DNA from: Mycolicibacter nonchromogenicus
GTDB taxonomy: Bacteria > Actinomycetota > Actinomycetes > Mycobacteriales > Mycobacteriaceae
Length of the DNA stretch: 64,000 bases
NCBI RefSeq assembly: GCF_002101775.1
Contig: NZ_LQPI01000048.1
Span: forward strand, 145,804-209,803
Direction: 5' to 3'
Made by a program: the position numbers and the translations under genes. Positions 33,898 through 43,526 of this stretch are shown piece by piece. Within the stretch, counting starts at the first letter, position 1, and each line of letters starts with the position of its first letter. The notes beneath the pieces are model-generated. The model had not been told where the DNA came from and did not search any database. It saw nothing but the letters and a program-made list of their open reading frames with translations.

Positions 33898-34797
33898 ATG
33901 GCTACCCGCGAAGACGTCTCGTTTCGTTCCGGCGCGGACCGCATCAGCGCCTGGCTGTACCGCCCCGAGGAGTCCGATCCGGACGGCGCCCCGCTGCTGG
34001 TGATGGCCCATGGCCTCGGGGCGGTGCGAACCATGCGACTCGATGCCTACGCCGAGCGGTTCGCCGCGGCCGGTTACGCCTGCCTGGTGTTCGACTACCG
34101 CAACTTCGGCGACAGTGACGGCGCGCCCCGCCAGCTGCTCGATGTGGGCATGCAGCTGGCCGACTGGTCCGCCGCGGTCGACTTCGCGCACACCCTGGCC
34201 GGTGTCGACCGCAACCGGATCGGCCTGTGGGGCACGTCGTTCGGCGGTGGTCACGTGATCGCCACCGCGGCGCGGCTGCCGGTGGCAGCGGCGGTGGCGC
34301 AATGCCCGTTCACCGACGGGATCGCCTCCGCCCGCACCATTCCGCCGTTGACCACCGCCCGGATCAGCCTGTTGGCGTTGCGCGATCTGGCTGCGGCCCG
34401 GCTCGGCAATCCGCCGGTGATGGTCGCGGCCGCCGGCCGTCCCGGCGAGGTCGCGCTGATGACGACGCCCGACACCTACCCGGGCTACCTGAAGCTGGTT
34501 CCGCAGGGACAGCAACTGCGCAACGAGGTCGCCGCGCGCATCGGGATGAAGATCCTGACCTACCGGCCGGGCCGGCTGGCGGCGAAGGTGGGCTGCCCGA
34601 TCCTGTTCTGCGTCTGCGACACCGACTCGGTCGCCCCGCCGGGGCCGACCCTGCGCTATGCCGCCAAGGCTCCCCGCGGCACCGTCAAGCGCTACCCCGA
34701 GGGCCACTTCGACATCTACGTCGGCGACGCCTTCGAACGGGTCGTCGCGGATCAGCTGGAGTTCCTCGACCGCAACCTCAAGACCGCGGGAGCCTGA
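33898..34797 (+). CDS. alpha/beta hydrolase
   Basis: The protein has 299 residues from ATG 33898; the frame extends further upstream but overlaps the divergent gene. The oxyanion region MAHGLGAVRTMRLDAYAERFAAAGY lies near 40-64. The nucleophile motif GTSFGGGH is near 113. The acid lies in CDTDSVAPPGP near 243 and the His in YPEGHFDIY near 275. It resembles the dienelactone-hydrolase/YqkD-like esterase group. The substrate is unknown. No promoter is evident in the 36-base divergent gap. Confidence 0.85.
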   Translation: MATREDVSFRSGADRISAWLYRPEESDPDGAPLLVMAHGLGAVRTMRLDAYAERFAAAGYACLVFDYRNFGDSDGAPRQLLDVGMQLADWSAAVDFAHTLAGVDRNRIGLWGTSFGGGHVIATAARLPVAAAVAQCPFTDGIASARTIPPLTTARISLLALRDLAAARLGNPPVMVAAAGRPGEVALMTTPDTYPGYLKLVPQGQQLRNEVAARIGMKILTYRPGRLAAKVGCPILFCVCDTDSVAPPGPTLRYAAKAPRGTVKRYPEGHFDIYVGDAFERVVADQLEFLDRNLKTAGA

Positions 34798-34822
34798 GCC
34801 CCGGGCGGCTGCGGCCCCCACT

Positions 34823-34882
34823 GCCGAGCCGGAATCTCGCGACGCGCCCGCCGCGTGTCGTGAAGCGTAGTTCCGGCTCGGC
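34823..34882. repeat. 60-bp palindromic repeat, copy 1
   Basis: A 60-base unit has perfect 12-base terminal arms, GCCGAGCCGGAA and TTCCGGCTCGGC, and an imperfect inner dyad (CGCGACGCG against CGCGTGTCG). It sits between the convergent hydrolase and TetR genes. Two more 60-base copies are at 53476 and 53628. It could serve here as a bidirectional terminator. It is not a known insertion sequence that I recognise. Confidence 0.85.
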
Positions 34883-34910
34883 GAAAGGCAGGCCGGGGAC
34901 GGACCGCCGC

Positions 34911-35558
34911 CTACACCCCCAGCGGGGATTCGACCCGGATGGTCTCGTCGCGGATCAGCCCCCGCAGCAACGCCGTGCTGAACTCGGCGGCGATCTCCTT
35001 GGCGCTGCGCCGGCCGCTGGGCCGCAACCAGCGGTAGGCGCCGAGCGTCATTCCGATGTAGCCCAACGCCAGCACGTGCGAGTCGCAGGGGTAGAACTCG
35101 CCGCTGGCGATACCGCGGTCGATCAGGCCATGCACGTGTTCGTAGACCTGGGCTTCCTTCTCCCGGATCTCGGCGACCTGCTCCTCGGTGAACCATTCGG
35201 TGATGTAGGGCTGCTCCTGGAAGTAGACCGCCGCGCCCTCGGGGTTGACCGCGATCTGGTCGAGCAGACGCACGGTGTACTGGTACAGCGCCTCGCGGGC
35301 GGTCCACGACGGGTCGTCGTGGACGGCCGCCAGGGTGCGTTCCGCGGCCTGCTGGTAGATGTCGTAGAGGATCAGCGACTTGCTGGCGTAGTAGTGGTAG
35401 ACCGTCGCCTTGTTCAGTCCCACCACGTCGGCCACGTCATCCATGCGGGTGCCGTGGTAGCCGCGGGCCGCGAACAACTTGGTGGCGACCGCGAGCAACT
35501 CCTCGCGGCGAGACGGGGCCTGCGACGATCCCCCCGGCGTAGCCTTGCCGTTTGCCAT
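34911..35558 (-). CDS. TetR-family transcriptional regulator
   Basis: The protein has 215 residues from ATG 35558, nine bases after GAAGAG; GTG 35564 is an alternative. The helix-turn-helix is EELLAVATKLFAARGYHGTRMDDVADVVGLNKATVYHYYASKSLILYDIY near 19-68. The C-terminal domain is of the TetR_C_33-like type, with EQPYITEWFTEEQVAEIREKE. It is monocistronic. It lies upstream of and divergent from the 47-residue gene, with a small CAAC-TG-GTTG dyad (35603-35612) between them that may be its operator. The target genes are not evident. Confidence 0.88.
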   Translation of the reverse strand: MANGKATPGGSSQAPSRREELLAVATKLFAARGYHGTRMDDVADVVGLNKATVYHYYASKSLILYDIYQQAAERTLAAVHDDPSWTAREALYQYTVRLLDQIAVNPEGAAVYFQEQPYITEWFTEEQVAEIREKEAQVYEHVHGLIDRGIASGEFYPCDSHVLALGYIGMTLGAYRWLRPSGRRSAKEIAAEFSTALLRGLIRDETIRVESPLGV

Positions 35559-35602
35559 GTCCACTCACTCTTCGGCCAGGCCGGTGTCATCGGCGTGTCA
35601 AT

Positions 35603-35612
35603 CAACTGGTTG
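35603..35612. promoter_or_regulatory. small dyad CAACTGGTTG, possible TetR operator
   Basis: A 10-base sequence with four-base arms and a two-base centre lies in the divergent gap between the TetR gene (start 35558) and the 47-residue gene. Position suits autoregulation, but the dyad is short and has no second copy in the window. Confidence 0.3.
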
Positions 35613-35692
35613 GAAGGATTCTAGGCAGTCGCCTGTTGCACCGTTGACGGGCGGACTAAAGTAGTGAGAATCCAAACTAAGGGGTTGACGAC

Positions 35693-35836
35693 ATGGGTCC
35701 TGGTTACGGTTACGATCCCAATCCGGATTACGAGCTGAGCGACGAGGCCGAGTTCTTCTTCAAGTACCTGACGTGGGGCCTCCGTGGCGTCGAGAGCGGC
35801 GGCGGCTACCCCCCGCAGAACTACCCCCCGGTCTAG
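35693..35836 (+). CDS. small acidic, Tyr/Gly-rich 47-residue protein
   Basis: ATG 35693 to TAG 35836, with AAGGGG as ribosome site nine bases upstream and a strong hairpin 23 bases after the stop. The protein begins MGPGYGYDPNPDYELSDEAE, then FFFKYLTWGLRGVESGGG, and ends QNYPPV. The ordered layout (ribosome site, gene, terminator) and third-position G+C argue for a real gene. I do not recognise a family. It has an aromatic FFFKYLTWGL centre that could form an amphipathic helix, flanked by flexible Gly/Pro/Tyr ends, with no signal peptide. It is divergent from a TetR gene. Confidence 0.7.
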   Translation: MGPGYGYDPNPDYELSDEAEFFFKYLTWGLRGVESGGGYPPQNYPPV

Positions 35837-35859
35837 ACGGCCGCACCAAACCGCACCGA

Positions 35860-35890
35860 CGGCCCCCTGATCCACCCGGATCGGGGGCCG
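35860..35890 (+). terminator. hairpin terminator after the 47-residue gene
   Basis: CGGCCCCCTGATCC pairs with GGATCGGGGGCCG across a four-base loop, with one bulged base, and is followed by TTTC. The U-tract is short, as usual in mycobacteria. Confidence 0.7.
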
Positions 35891-35940
35891 TTTCACGTCT
35901 GGTCAGCCACGCCACAGCCGTGGTGCCCTATCGTGGCCGG

Positions 35941-36756
35941 GTGACCTCCCAGCCGAATCCGCCCGGGGCGTGGAATTTTCGCGATGTCTCCCAGACCACC
36001 GGCGCGCTGCGCCCCGGCCGGTTGTTCCGGTCCAGCGAACTGAGTCGCCTTGAGGATCGCGGGCGCGCAGAGCTGCTGCGACTCGGGGTGTCCGACGTAG
36101 CCGATCTGCGGTCGCCGCGCGAAGTCACGCGCCGCGGACCGGGGCTGGTGCCCGCCGGGGTGGGCATCCACCTGCTGCCCTTCCCGGACCTGGCCGGCGA
36201 CCAGGCCCCCAACAGCTCGGCTCCGCACGAGGACGCGTTCCGCAAGATGATGGCCGAGAAGCCCGACGAGGAGTCCGCCGGCGACGTCGCCGCCCGCTAC
36301 ATGCTCGAGGAGTACCAGCGCTTCCCCACCCTCGCCGGGTCCCGCCGGGCAGTGCAGCGGGTGGTGTCGCTGCTGGCAGCAGGTCGGCCGGTGCTGGCGC
36401 ACTGCTTCGCCGGTAAGGACCGCACCGGATTCGTGGTGGCGGTGGTGTTGCGCGCGGCCGGAGTGGACCGTGACGCCGTCATCGCCGACTATCTGCACAG
36501 CAATAACGCGGTGCCGGCGCTGCGGGAGCGGCTCATCGAGATCATCCGGTCCCGGCCCGAGGCGGAGATCACCCCGGAGATGTTGACCTTCACCGAAGCG
36601 CGCCTCTCCGACGAGGTGCTCGGGGTGCGCGCCGAATATCTGGAGGCCGCCGAACACTCGATCGAGAAGAACTTCGGCTCGCTGGACAGTTTCCTGACGG
36701 CCGCCGGCGTCTCTGCCGCCGACCGTGACGGGCTGCGCGGCGCGCTGCTCGGCTGA
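35941..36756 (+). CDS. ptpB: PtpB-type protein tyrosine/phosphoinositide phosphatase
   Basis: The protein has 271 residues from GTG 35941; the frame is open further upstream but runs into the terminator. The active-site P-loop is AHCFAGKDRTGF near 154-165 (HC-x5-R), with the extra Lys and Asp typical of PtpB. The N-terminus is NFRDVSQTTGALRPGRLFRSSELSRL, the Y_phosphatase3 domain. M. tuberculosis PtpB (Rv0153c, about 276 residues) is secreted and acts on host signalling lipids and proteins. A signal peptide is absent, as in that protein. It is convergent with the SDR gene, 26 bases apart. Confidence 0.92.
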   Translation: MTSQPNPPGAWNFRDVSQTTGALRPGRLFRSSELSRLEDRGRAELLRLGVSDVADLRSPREVTRRGPGLVPAGVGIHLLPFPDLAGDQAPNSSAPHEDAFRKMMAEKPDEESAGDVAARYMLEEYQRFPTLAGSRRAVQRVVSLLAAGRPVLAHCFAGKDRTGFVVAVVLRAAGVDRDAVIADYLHSNNAVPALRERLIEIIRSRPEAEITPEMLTFTEARLSDEVLGVRAEYLEAAEHSIEKNFGSLDSFLTAAGVSAADRDGLRGALLG

Positions 36757-36782
36757 AGCAGCGCGCCGCGTCGGCGCAGCCG

Positions 36783-37643
36783 TTACAGCGAGAAGTTGGC
36801 CACCTTGGCCTCCGAGAGGTCGGCGATCGTCGACCACTGCGCCGCGATCTCGTCGACCGACGGTGGGTTCTCGAAGGTGGCGCCGGCGTTCTCGAACAGC
36901 GCGGTCCGCTGCACCTTGCCGCCGCCGGCGATGAACACCGAGCCGGTCTCGGCGATCTCTTCGGTGCACAGGTAGGCCACCACCGGTGCGACGTATTCGG
37001 GCTTGAGCTTGGCCAGCACCTCCGGCGGCAGGATGTCCTCGGTCATCCGGGTCGCCGCGATGGGGGCGATCGCGTTGGCCTTGATGTTGTACTTGGCGCC
37101 CTCGATGGCCAGCGTGTTGATCAGGCCCACCAGGCCGAGCTTGGCCGCACCGTAGTTGGCCTGCCCGAAGTTGCCGAACAGCCCGCTGGTGGAGGTGGCG
37201 ACAACAACGCGGCCGAAGCTCTGCTCGCGGAAGTGCGGCCATGCCGCGCGCACCACGTTGTAGCCGCCGTAGAGGTGCACCTGCAGCACGGCGTTCCAGT
37301 TCTCCGCCGTCATCTTGTGGAAGGTGCCGTCGCGCAGAATGCCGGCGTTGCTGACCACGCCGTCGACCTTGCCGAACTCGTCGATCGCAGTCTGGATGAT
37401 GTTGGCTGCGCCCTCGGCGTCGGCGACGCTGTCGTAATTGGCGACGGCCCGGCCGCCGGCCTCTTTGATCTCGGTGACCACCTGGTCGGCCATGTTGTGC
37501 CCGGCGCCGGTGCCGTCACGGGCCCCACCGAGATCGTTGACCACCACACTGGCCCCCTCCCGGGCCAGGGTCAGGGCATATTCGCGGCCCAACCCACCAC
37601 CGGCACCGGTGACGACGACAACACGATCCTGCACTCCGGACAT
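36783..37643 (-). CDS. short-chain dehydrogenase (Rv0148-like, 3-hydroxyacyl-CoA dehydrogenase type)
   Basis: The protein has 286 residues. The cofactor motif VTGAGGGLGREYALTLAREGASVVVNDLGG lies near 11-40, NAG near 98, and the catalytic YGAAKLG near 164. Length and wording fit Rv0148 and the dehydrogenase domain of peroxisomal multifunctional enzyme type 2. It probably oxidises a 3-hydroxyacyl-CoA or steroid-derived alcohol with NAD. It stands alone on the minus strand, and the 123 bases upstream hold its own leader. Confidence 0.9.
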   Translation of the reverse strand: MSGVQDRVVVVTGAGGGLGREYALTLAREGASVVVNDLGGARDGTGAGHNMADQVVTEIKEAGGRAVANYDSVADAEGAANIIQTAIDEFGKVDGVVSNAGILRDGTFHKMTAENWNAVLQVHLYGGYNVVRAAWPHFREQSFGRVVVATSTSGLFGNFGQANYGAAKLGLVGLINTLAIEGAKYNIKANAIAPIAATRMTEDILPPEVLAKLKPEYVAPVVAYLCTEEIAETGSVFIAGGGKVQRTALFENAGATFENPPSVDEIAAQWSTIADLSEAKVANFSL

Positions 37644-37766
37644 CAGTTTCCTTCCTCTCGACCGCCACGCTAAGAACAGACCCAGACGAGGCCTCGGGCC
37701 AACTTCCAGGCCTTCTCTGTATACGGGGGGCGGATCGAGTCCGCTATGTCGGGTCGGTATGCCGAG

Positions 37767-39421
<1,655 letters not shown>

Positions 39422-39524
39422 TCAACAAGTGTGGCACGGCACGGCTGCCCCACCCAGGAAAAATAATCATTACGAAGATTTACTTAAGTCGCGGGGCAAT
39501 ATATGCCAACGGCTTCCAGCGAAC

Positions 39525-39530
39525 TAAAGT
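39525..39530 (+). promoter_or_regulatory. -10 box TAAAGT for a leaderless TetR mRNA
   Basis: TAAAGT lies six bases before ATG 39537, near the 7-base spacing of leaderless mycobacterial genes. No clear -35 was found. The surrounding gap is A+T-rich (TAATCATTA, TTACTTAAGT), unlike the rest of the window. Confidence 0.45.
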
Positions 39531-39536
39531 CGACTT

Positions 39537-40115
39537 ATGGCCGCTGTTCTCTCTCGACAGGCGTACTTCGAGACAGGTTTCGAGGTGCTGTCCGAGTTGG
39601 GCTACGGGGGCCTCAAGCTCGCCGAAGTGTGCAACCGGCTCGGCGTCACGACAGGCTCGTTTTACCACTACTTCACCAGTTGGCCGGTTTACACCCGTGA
39701 ACTGGTTCAACACTGGCTCGATGAGCGCACGCTCCAGCACGTGGAGTTCGTCCGCGCCATACCCGACCCGCGTGAGCGCCTCGATCACCTGCTCCAGATC
39801 GGCCTGACCCTGCCGCATGGGGCCGAAGCCGCCATCCGTGGCTGGGGCTCGGCGGATGCTCGAGTGCACGCCGTACAGGCCGAGGTGGATCAGCAACGTT
39901 TCGACGTCATGTTCGAGTCGGCGCTGGAGATCCTTCAGGACAAACGTCAGGCGCAGTTGTTCGCAAGCTCGGCGCTTTACCTGTTGATCGGGTACGAGCA
40001 GGCCCAGCTGCCACGCGACGCCTCCACGTTCGAGTGGATCGCCAGCCGACTGCTCGACGCGCTCGACTCCGGCAGGTTTGCCCCCGAGACCGACGACTCG
40101 TCTACAGCGAACTGA
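39537..40115 (+). CDS. TetR-family transcriptional regulator
   Basis: The protein has 192 residues from ATG 39537. The helix-turn-helix is YFETGFEVLSELGYGGLKLAEVCNRLGVTTGSFYHYFTSWPVYTRELV near 10-57. The ligand domain includes VHAVQAEVDQQRFDVMFESALEIL. Its stop overlaps the convergent glycosylase gene by 14 bases. With the divergent TetR at 38777 it makes a back-to-back regulator pair. Its targets are not evident from context. Confidence 0.87.
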   Translation: MAAVLSRQAYFETGFEVLSELGYGGLKLAEVCNRLGVTTGSFYHYFTSWPVYTRELVQHWLDERTLQHVEFVRAIPDPRERLDHLLQIGLTLPHGAEAAIRGWGSADARVHAVQAEVDQQRFDVMFESALEILQDKRQAQLFASSALYLLIGYEQAQLPRDASTFEWIASRLLDALDSGRFAPETDDSSTAN

Positions 40116-40926
40116 TCCGCTGCAGGGCCAGGCGCGGCCCCCGTCGTGGGCTGACCGCGAGCCCGCTCTCGATCAGCAATCGCACCACCCGGTGCCGGTG
40201 CGGCCGCATCGGCTCCATCAGTTCCACCATGGCCTCGTCGGTGAACGTCGCGTCGAGCGGAAGACCCAGCAGCGTGCGGCCGATCATCGTCGCCAGGTGA
40301 TAGTCGCCGACCGACAACGCATCGGCATCGCCGAATGCGCGCTGCGTGGTCTCGGCCGCGGTCCACTCCCCGACGCCGGGCAACGACATCAGCGCCACCC
40401 TGGCTTCCGCGGCCGGGCGGGCACCCAGGCGTTCGAGGGCATCCGCACGCCCCGCACAACCGACAATGGTTCGCGCCCTGCCGCCATCGACGTTGGCGCG
40501 GTGGAACTTCCATGACGGAATGGTCCGCCAGGTGTGCGCCGACGGGGGCACCCGCATGCGCGCCGGCGCCGGACCCGGAGCCGGCGAGCCGAATTCGGTG
40601 ACCAGCAGCCGCCATGCACGAAAGGCATCAACACCCGGCACCCGCTGCTCGAGCACAGCCGGGATGAGTGCCTCGAGCACCCGACCGGTGCGGCCGAGCC
40701 GCAGCTGCGGTACGCGTCGGTGGGCGGCGAGCACCGTCGGGTCGGTCGGCGCGAAGTCGGTCGCGTCGTCGTGGACACCCACCAGGCCAGGTGCCCCCTC
40801 CAGAAACTCCGCGGCACCGGCTCCCCAGGCCACGCAGTCCACCACGTTGGGGGCCGTCTGGACCAGGCGTGCTGTCAGCGGCCCGCTGGGCATCAGGCTG
40901 GTTCGCCAGACGGCGCCGTCAACCAC
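40102..40926 (-). CDS. AlkA-like DNA-3-methyladenine glycosylase (HhH-GPD), start uncertain
   Basis: The protein has 274 residues from GTG 40926, the first usable start. The helix-hairpin-helix is VALMSLPGVGEWTAAETTQRAFGDADALSVGDYHLATMIG near 180-220, with the catalytic Asp in SVGDYHLA. It excises alkylated bases in base-excision repair. The same frame runs on upstream without a stop to about 41064 and reads ITFPGPVSLALALGPLRRG then GDPCLQ, which looks like the true N-terminus of this family but has no ATG, GTG or TTG. I recall Rv0142 as about 308 residues. A rare start codon, or a frameshift joining ATG 41039, is possible. Confidence 0.8.
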   Translation of the reverse strand: MVDGAVWRTSLMPSGPLTARLVQTAPNVVDCVAWGAGAAEFLEGAPGLVGVHDDATDFAPTDPTVLAAHRRVPQLRLGRTGRVLEALIPAVLEQRVPGVDAFRAWRLLVTEFGSPAPGPAPARMRVPPSAHTWRTIPSWKFHRANVDGGRARTIVGCAGRADALERLGARPAAEARVALMSLPGVGEWTAAETTQRAFGDADALSVGDYHLATMIGRTLLGLPLDATFTDEAMVELMEPMRPHRHRVVRLLIESGLAVSPRRGPRLALQRISSL

Positions 40927-41089
40927 CTGCAGGCATGGGTCGCCCGGCCCGCGGCGCAGCGGGCCCAGCGCCAGCGCGAGGCTGACCGGACCGGGAAAAG
41001 TGATGGACCGGCAGAGCGAATTACTGATGACGCGATCATAAGGACCGGCTGTTCGCGTTGACCGCTACGCGCTGCCACGCCACGATGGT

Positions 41090-41482
41090 GTGGTGTCCAC
41101 CCCTTTCGATGATCCCCAGGCGGAACTCGCGTGGATGTTTCTGCAGGGCCTCTGCGGCGACGATGACCTCGATGAGATATTTACGCTGGTCAGTGACGAT
41201 TTCACCTACTGGAGCATCCTGACCCGCGAGGCTATCGACCAGGATGCGCTGCGGTTGCAGGTCGAACAACGCCGGAAAGGTCTACGGGTCAGCATCGACC
41301 TGTTGCGCTGCATCAACGAACACGAGACCGTCGTGATCGAAGCGCTCGGCGAATGTGAGACCGCCGACGGGTCGCACTACGACAGCCCGGTGGTGTTCAT
41401 CGTCGACACTCAAGAGGGGCGGATCGTCTCGGTGCGCGAGTTCACCGACACCCGGTTCGCCGGCCAGGTCCTGGGTATTTAA
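41090..41482 (+). CDS. NTF2-like (SnoaL fold) protein
   Basis: The protein has 130 residues from GTG 41090; a second GTG follows at once. The pattern LAWMFLQGLCGDDDLDEIFTLVSDDFTYWS at the N-terminus and the closing strand VREFTDTRFAGQVLG are those of small SnoaL/NTF2-like proteins. Its activity is unknown; family members include isomerases, hydrolases and simple binding proteins. The position fits Rv0141c. It is convergent with the DUF427 gene, six bases apart. Confidence 0.8.
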   Translation: MVSTPFDDPQAELAWMFLQGLCGDDDLDEIFTLVSDDFTYWSILTREAIDQDALRLQVEQRRKGLRVSIDLLRCINEHETVVIEALGECETADGSHYDSPVVFIVDTQEGRIVSVREFTDTRFAGQVLGI

Positions 41483-41488
41483 CGGCCT

Positions 41489-41884
41489 TTAGGCGTCGGC
41501 GACGGCGATGTCGGCTTTGTCGGGGTAGAACGCGACGTGACCGGCGATCTCCGCGACCGCCGGGAACGGCTGCTCGTAGGTCCAGATCGCATCGACGACG
41601 GTGTGGCCGTCCGGGGTGCTCACGCTGTAGTAGGCGGCATCGCCCTTGAACGGGCAATAGCTGGTGGTCGCGGTCAGACTCAGCAGGTCGGTGTTGACGT
41701 CGCTTAGTGGAATGTACTGCACTGCAGGGCGATTCGACTCCTGCAGCGTGAGTGCGTCCACACTGTCGGCAATGATCTCGCCGCCGATCCGCACCGTGAC
41801 CCGCCGGCCGGTCGGCGTCACGGTGATCGGGTATTCGTCGGTCGGGAGATGAATCGGGCGTCCGTTCGATTGGCCGTGTGTCAT
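41489..41884 (-). CDS. DUF427 single-domain protein (Rv0140-like)
   Basis: The protein has 131 residues. It has the DUF427 signature TTSYCPFKGDAAYYSV near 75-90 and WTYEQPFPAVAEIAGHVAFYPD after it. It has no membrane segment. Its start overlaps the stop of the epimerase gene (ATGA), so the two are coupled and may act together. Function is unknown. Compare the two-domain DUF427 protein at 28498-29193, with which it shares the YC-x2-KG motif. Confidence 0.88.
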   Translation of the reverse strand: MTHGQSNGRPIHLPTDEYPITVTPTGRRVTVRIGGEIIADSVDALTLQESNRPAVQYIPLSDVNTDLLSLTATTSYCPFKGDAAYYSVSTPDGHTVVDAIWTYEQPFPAVAEIAGHVAFYPDKADIAVADA

Positions 41885-42891
41885 GCGGGCGAACCTCGCT
41901 TCTTGGCGTTACGCAGTTTCATCCAGAAACGTGCCGCCTCCCGGATCGATTCCTCGACCGGTCGTGGCTGCCAGCCGAGTTCGCGCACCGCCTTGCTGTG
42001 GTCCACCGGGGCTTCGGCGCGCATCATCCGCACCGACGTCCAGCTCAGCTCGGCGTCCTTGCGGGTCAGTCGTGCCCGCAGGCTGCCCAGCGCGCCCAGT
42101 GCATACAGCGTGGGCACCGAGATCGAGCGCGACGGCACCGGCATGCCGGCTTCCTCGGCCGCGATCTTGACCACGTCCGCCAGCGCGATCAACCGCTCGG
42201 AGATCAGGTAGCGCTGGCCGTTGCGGCCATGGTCGGCGGCCAGGATCATCGCGCGCGCGGCATCGTCGACGCCGACCGCCTCCAGCTCGATGCCCTTCAT
42301 CAGGAACGGCAGCTTGCCGAATGCCGCTCCGGCGATGAACGCTCCGTGCGGGGTCCGGCCCCAGTCGCCGTCGCCGTAGGTGGTGGACACGCACATCGCG
42401 ACCGCGGGCAGGCCGGCGTCGGCGCTGCGCAGCACCAGTTCTTCGGCCTGCACCCGTGATTGGACGTAGGGCGTGAGTCCGCGCGGGTTGATGATGTCGT
42501 CCTCGGTGGCGACGTGGCCGCGGCGCCGGCCCACCGTGGCGTAGCTGCTGGTGAACACGAATCGGCGCAGGTCAGCGTCTTGAGCAACGGCCAGCACATT
42601 GCGGGTGCCCTCGACGTTGGTGCGGAACAGCGGGCTCGGATCGCGCAGCCAGGCGCGGGTGTCCACGACGCAGTAGTAGACGTCGTCGCAGCCGGCCATC
42701 GCCTCGGCCAGGGTGGCCGAATCGAAGATGTCGCCGTGGAACCGCGTGACGTCGAGGTGGTCGATGGCGATGGTGTTGGCGCTCGGGCGCACCATCACCC
42801 GGACGTCTTCGCCGGCGTCGACCAGTTGGCGGGTGACGTGAGATCCCAGGAACCCGTTGGCTCCGATGACAAGCTTGGGCCTGCGGCTCAT
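41881..42891 (-). CDS. NAD-dependent epimerase/dehydratase-type oxidoreductase (Rv0139-like)
   Basis: The protein has 336 residues of the extended SDR family. The Rossmann motif is VIGANGFLGSHVTRQLV near 8-24. SSYATVGRRRG near 116 holds the Ser-Tyr region. The active-site Tyr-x3-Lys is changed to YVQSRVQAE (Tyr then Arg), so normal catalysis is uncertain. Ends overlap DUF427 downstream and the SnoaL-like gene upstream. The three-gene unit matches Rv0138-Rv0140. Substrate is unknown. Confidence 0.87.
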   Translation of the reverse strand: MSRRPKLVIGANGFLGSHVTRQLVDAGEDVRVMVRPSANTIAIDHLDVTRFHGDIFDSATLAEAMAGCDDVYYCVVDTRAWLRDPSPLFRTNVEGTRNVLAVAQDADLRRFVFTSSYATVGRRRGHVATEDDIINPRGLTPYVQSRVQAEELVLRSADAGLPAVAMCVSTTYGDGDWGRTPHGAFIAGAAFGKLPFLMKGIELEAVGVDDAARAMILAADHGRNGQRYLISERLIALADVVKIAAEEAGMPVPSRSISVPTLYALGALGSLRARLTRKDAELSWTSVRMMRAEAPVDHSKAVRELGWQPRPVEESIREAARFWMKLRNAKKRGSPA

Positions 42892-43394
42892 GCGTTACCT
42901 CCGAACTGCTGCATCCAGGCGGCCGCCTCCTCGTCGAGGGTGCCGAGTTCCTGGGCCTTACGGCACCAATTCATGGTCGCCGCGACAAAGCGCAGCGGGT
43001 TGTAGATGTCCTCCTGGCGGCTCCAGAGGCCGTCGCCGGCGTAGGTGATGATCGAGATATTGGTGGCGCTGATGACGGTGCCGTCACCCGGGTCGCGCAT
43101 CGGGTTGTCCAGTTCGCAGATGATGCGCCCGCGGTCCTCGTCGATCACCGACCACAGGGATGGGAACTCGGTCATGTAGCTGCCCGGGAACGTCGACATG
43201 GTCCTGCGGATCCAGCTGCGGACCTCGTCCCGTCCGTGCATGGTGCCCATCGCATGCTCGACGTATTCGACGTCCCGGGTGTAGTGCGCAACCCAGACAT
43301 CCCAGTCCTTGGTTTCGGCGGCCCGGGCAACGGTCTGCTCGAAGGTCTCGAACGCGGCGGCCAGTTCCGCGCGGCTGAACTGCGGTTTCGTCAT
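42888..43394 (-). CDS. SnoaL/NTF2-like protein (Rv0138-like)
   Basis: The protein has 168 residues from ATG 43394; the longer frame to 43988 shadows the divergent VOC gene. It has a polyketide-cyclase-like fold with WDVWVAHYTRDVEYVEHAMGTMHGRDEVRSWI near 30-61 and IYNPLRFVAATMNWCRKAQELG near the end. Role unknown. It is the first gene of a three-gene operon. A CTAGAAC-AC-GTTCTAG palindrome lies eight bases before its start, close enough to block transcription. Confidence 0.86.
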   Translation of the reverse strand: MTKPQFSRAELAAAFETFEQTVARAAETKDWDVWVAHYTRDVEYVEHAMGTMHGRDEVRSWIRRTMSTFPGSYMTEFPSLWSVIDEDRGRIICELDNPMRDPGDGTVISATNISIITYAGDGLWSRQEDIYNPLRFVAATMNWCRKAQELGTLDEEAAAWMQQFGGNA

Positions 43395-43402
43395 GCCAAG
43401 AA

Positions 43403-43418
43403 CTAGAACACGTTCTAG
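43403..43418. promoter_or_regulatory. KstR-type operator CTAGAACACGTTCTAG
   Basis: The 16-base sequence has seven-base arms around AC. Its inner 14 bases (43404-43417) fit the published KstR consensus TNNAACNNGTTNNA perfectly. KstR is the TetR repressor of cholesterol degradation in mycobacteria. The site lies between the divergent SnoaL-like operon and the VOC/crotonase/P450 operon. A local TetR (44908) with a similar motif is an alternative binder. Confidence 0.7.
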
Positions 43419-43446
43419 CGACCTTGTCGAGGGTTGCCGTTCGTAA

Positions 43447-43468
43447 TCGAATCTGGGTTTATATTCGA
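43447..43468. promoter_or_regulatory. inverted repeat TCGAAT-N10-ATTCGA
   Basis: A second dyad of six-base arms lies between the KstR-type site and the VOC gene and overlaps a TATATT-like -10 (43462-43467 region). It may be the operator of the TetR encoded at 44908 in the same operon. Confidence 0.4.
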
Positions 43469-43526
43469 GACAGGTGCTACCGTGACGCCGTCGGCCCACG
43501 GCGGGCCGTGAGGAGGTTCGCAGCCG

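Noticed and set aside
39455..39500. A+T-rich TAATCATTA and TTACTTAAGT stretches as operators of the back-to-back TetR pair
   Set aside because: Arms are short and no second copy exists; only the TAAAGT -10 box was kept.
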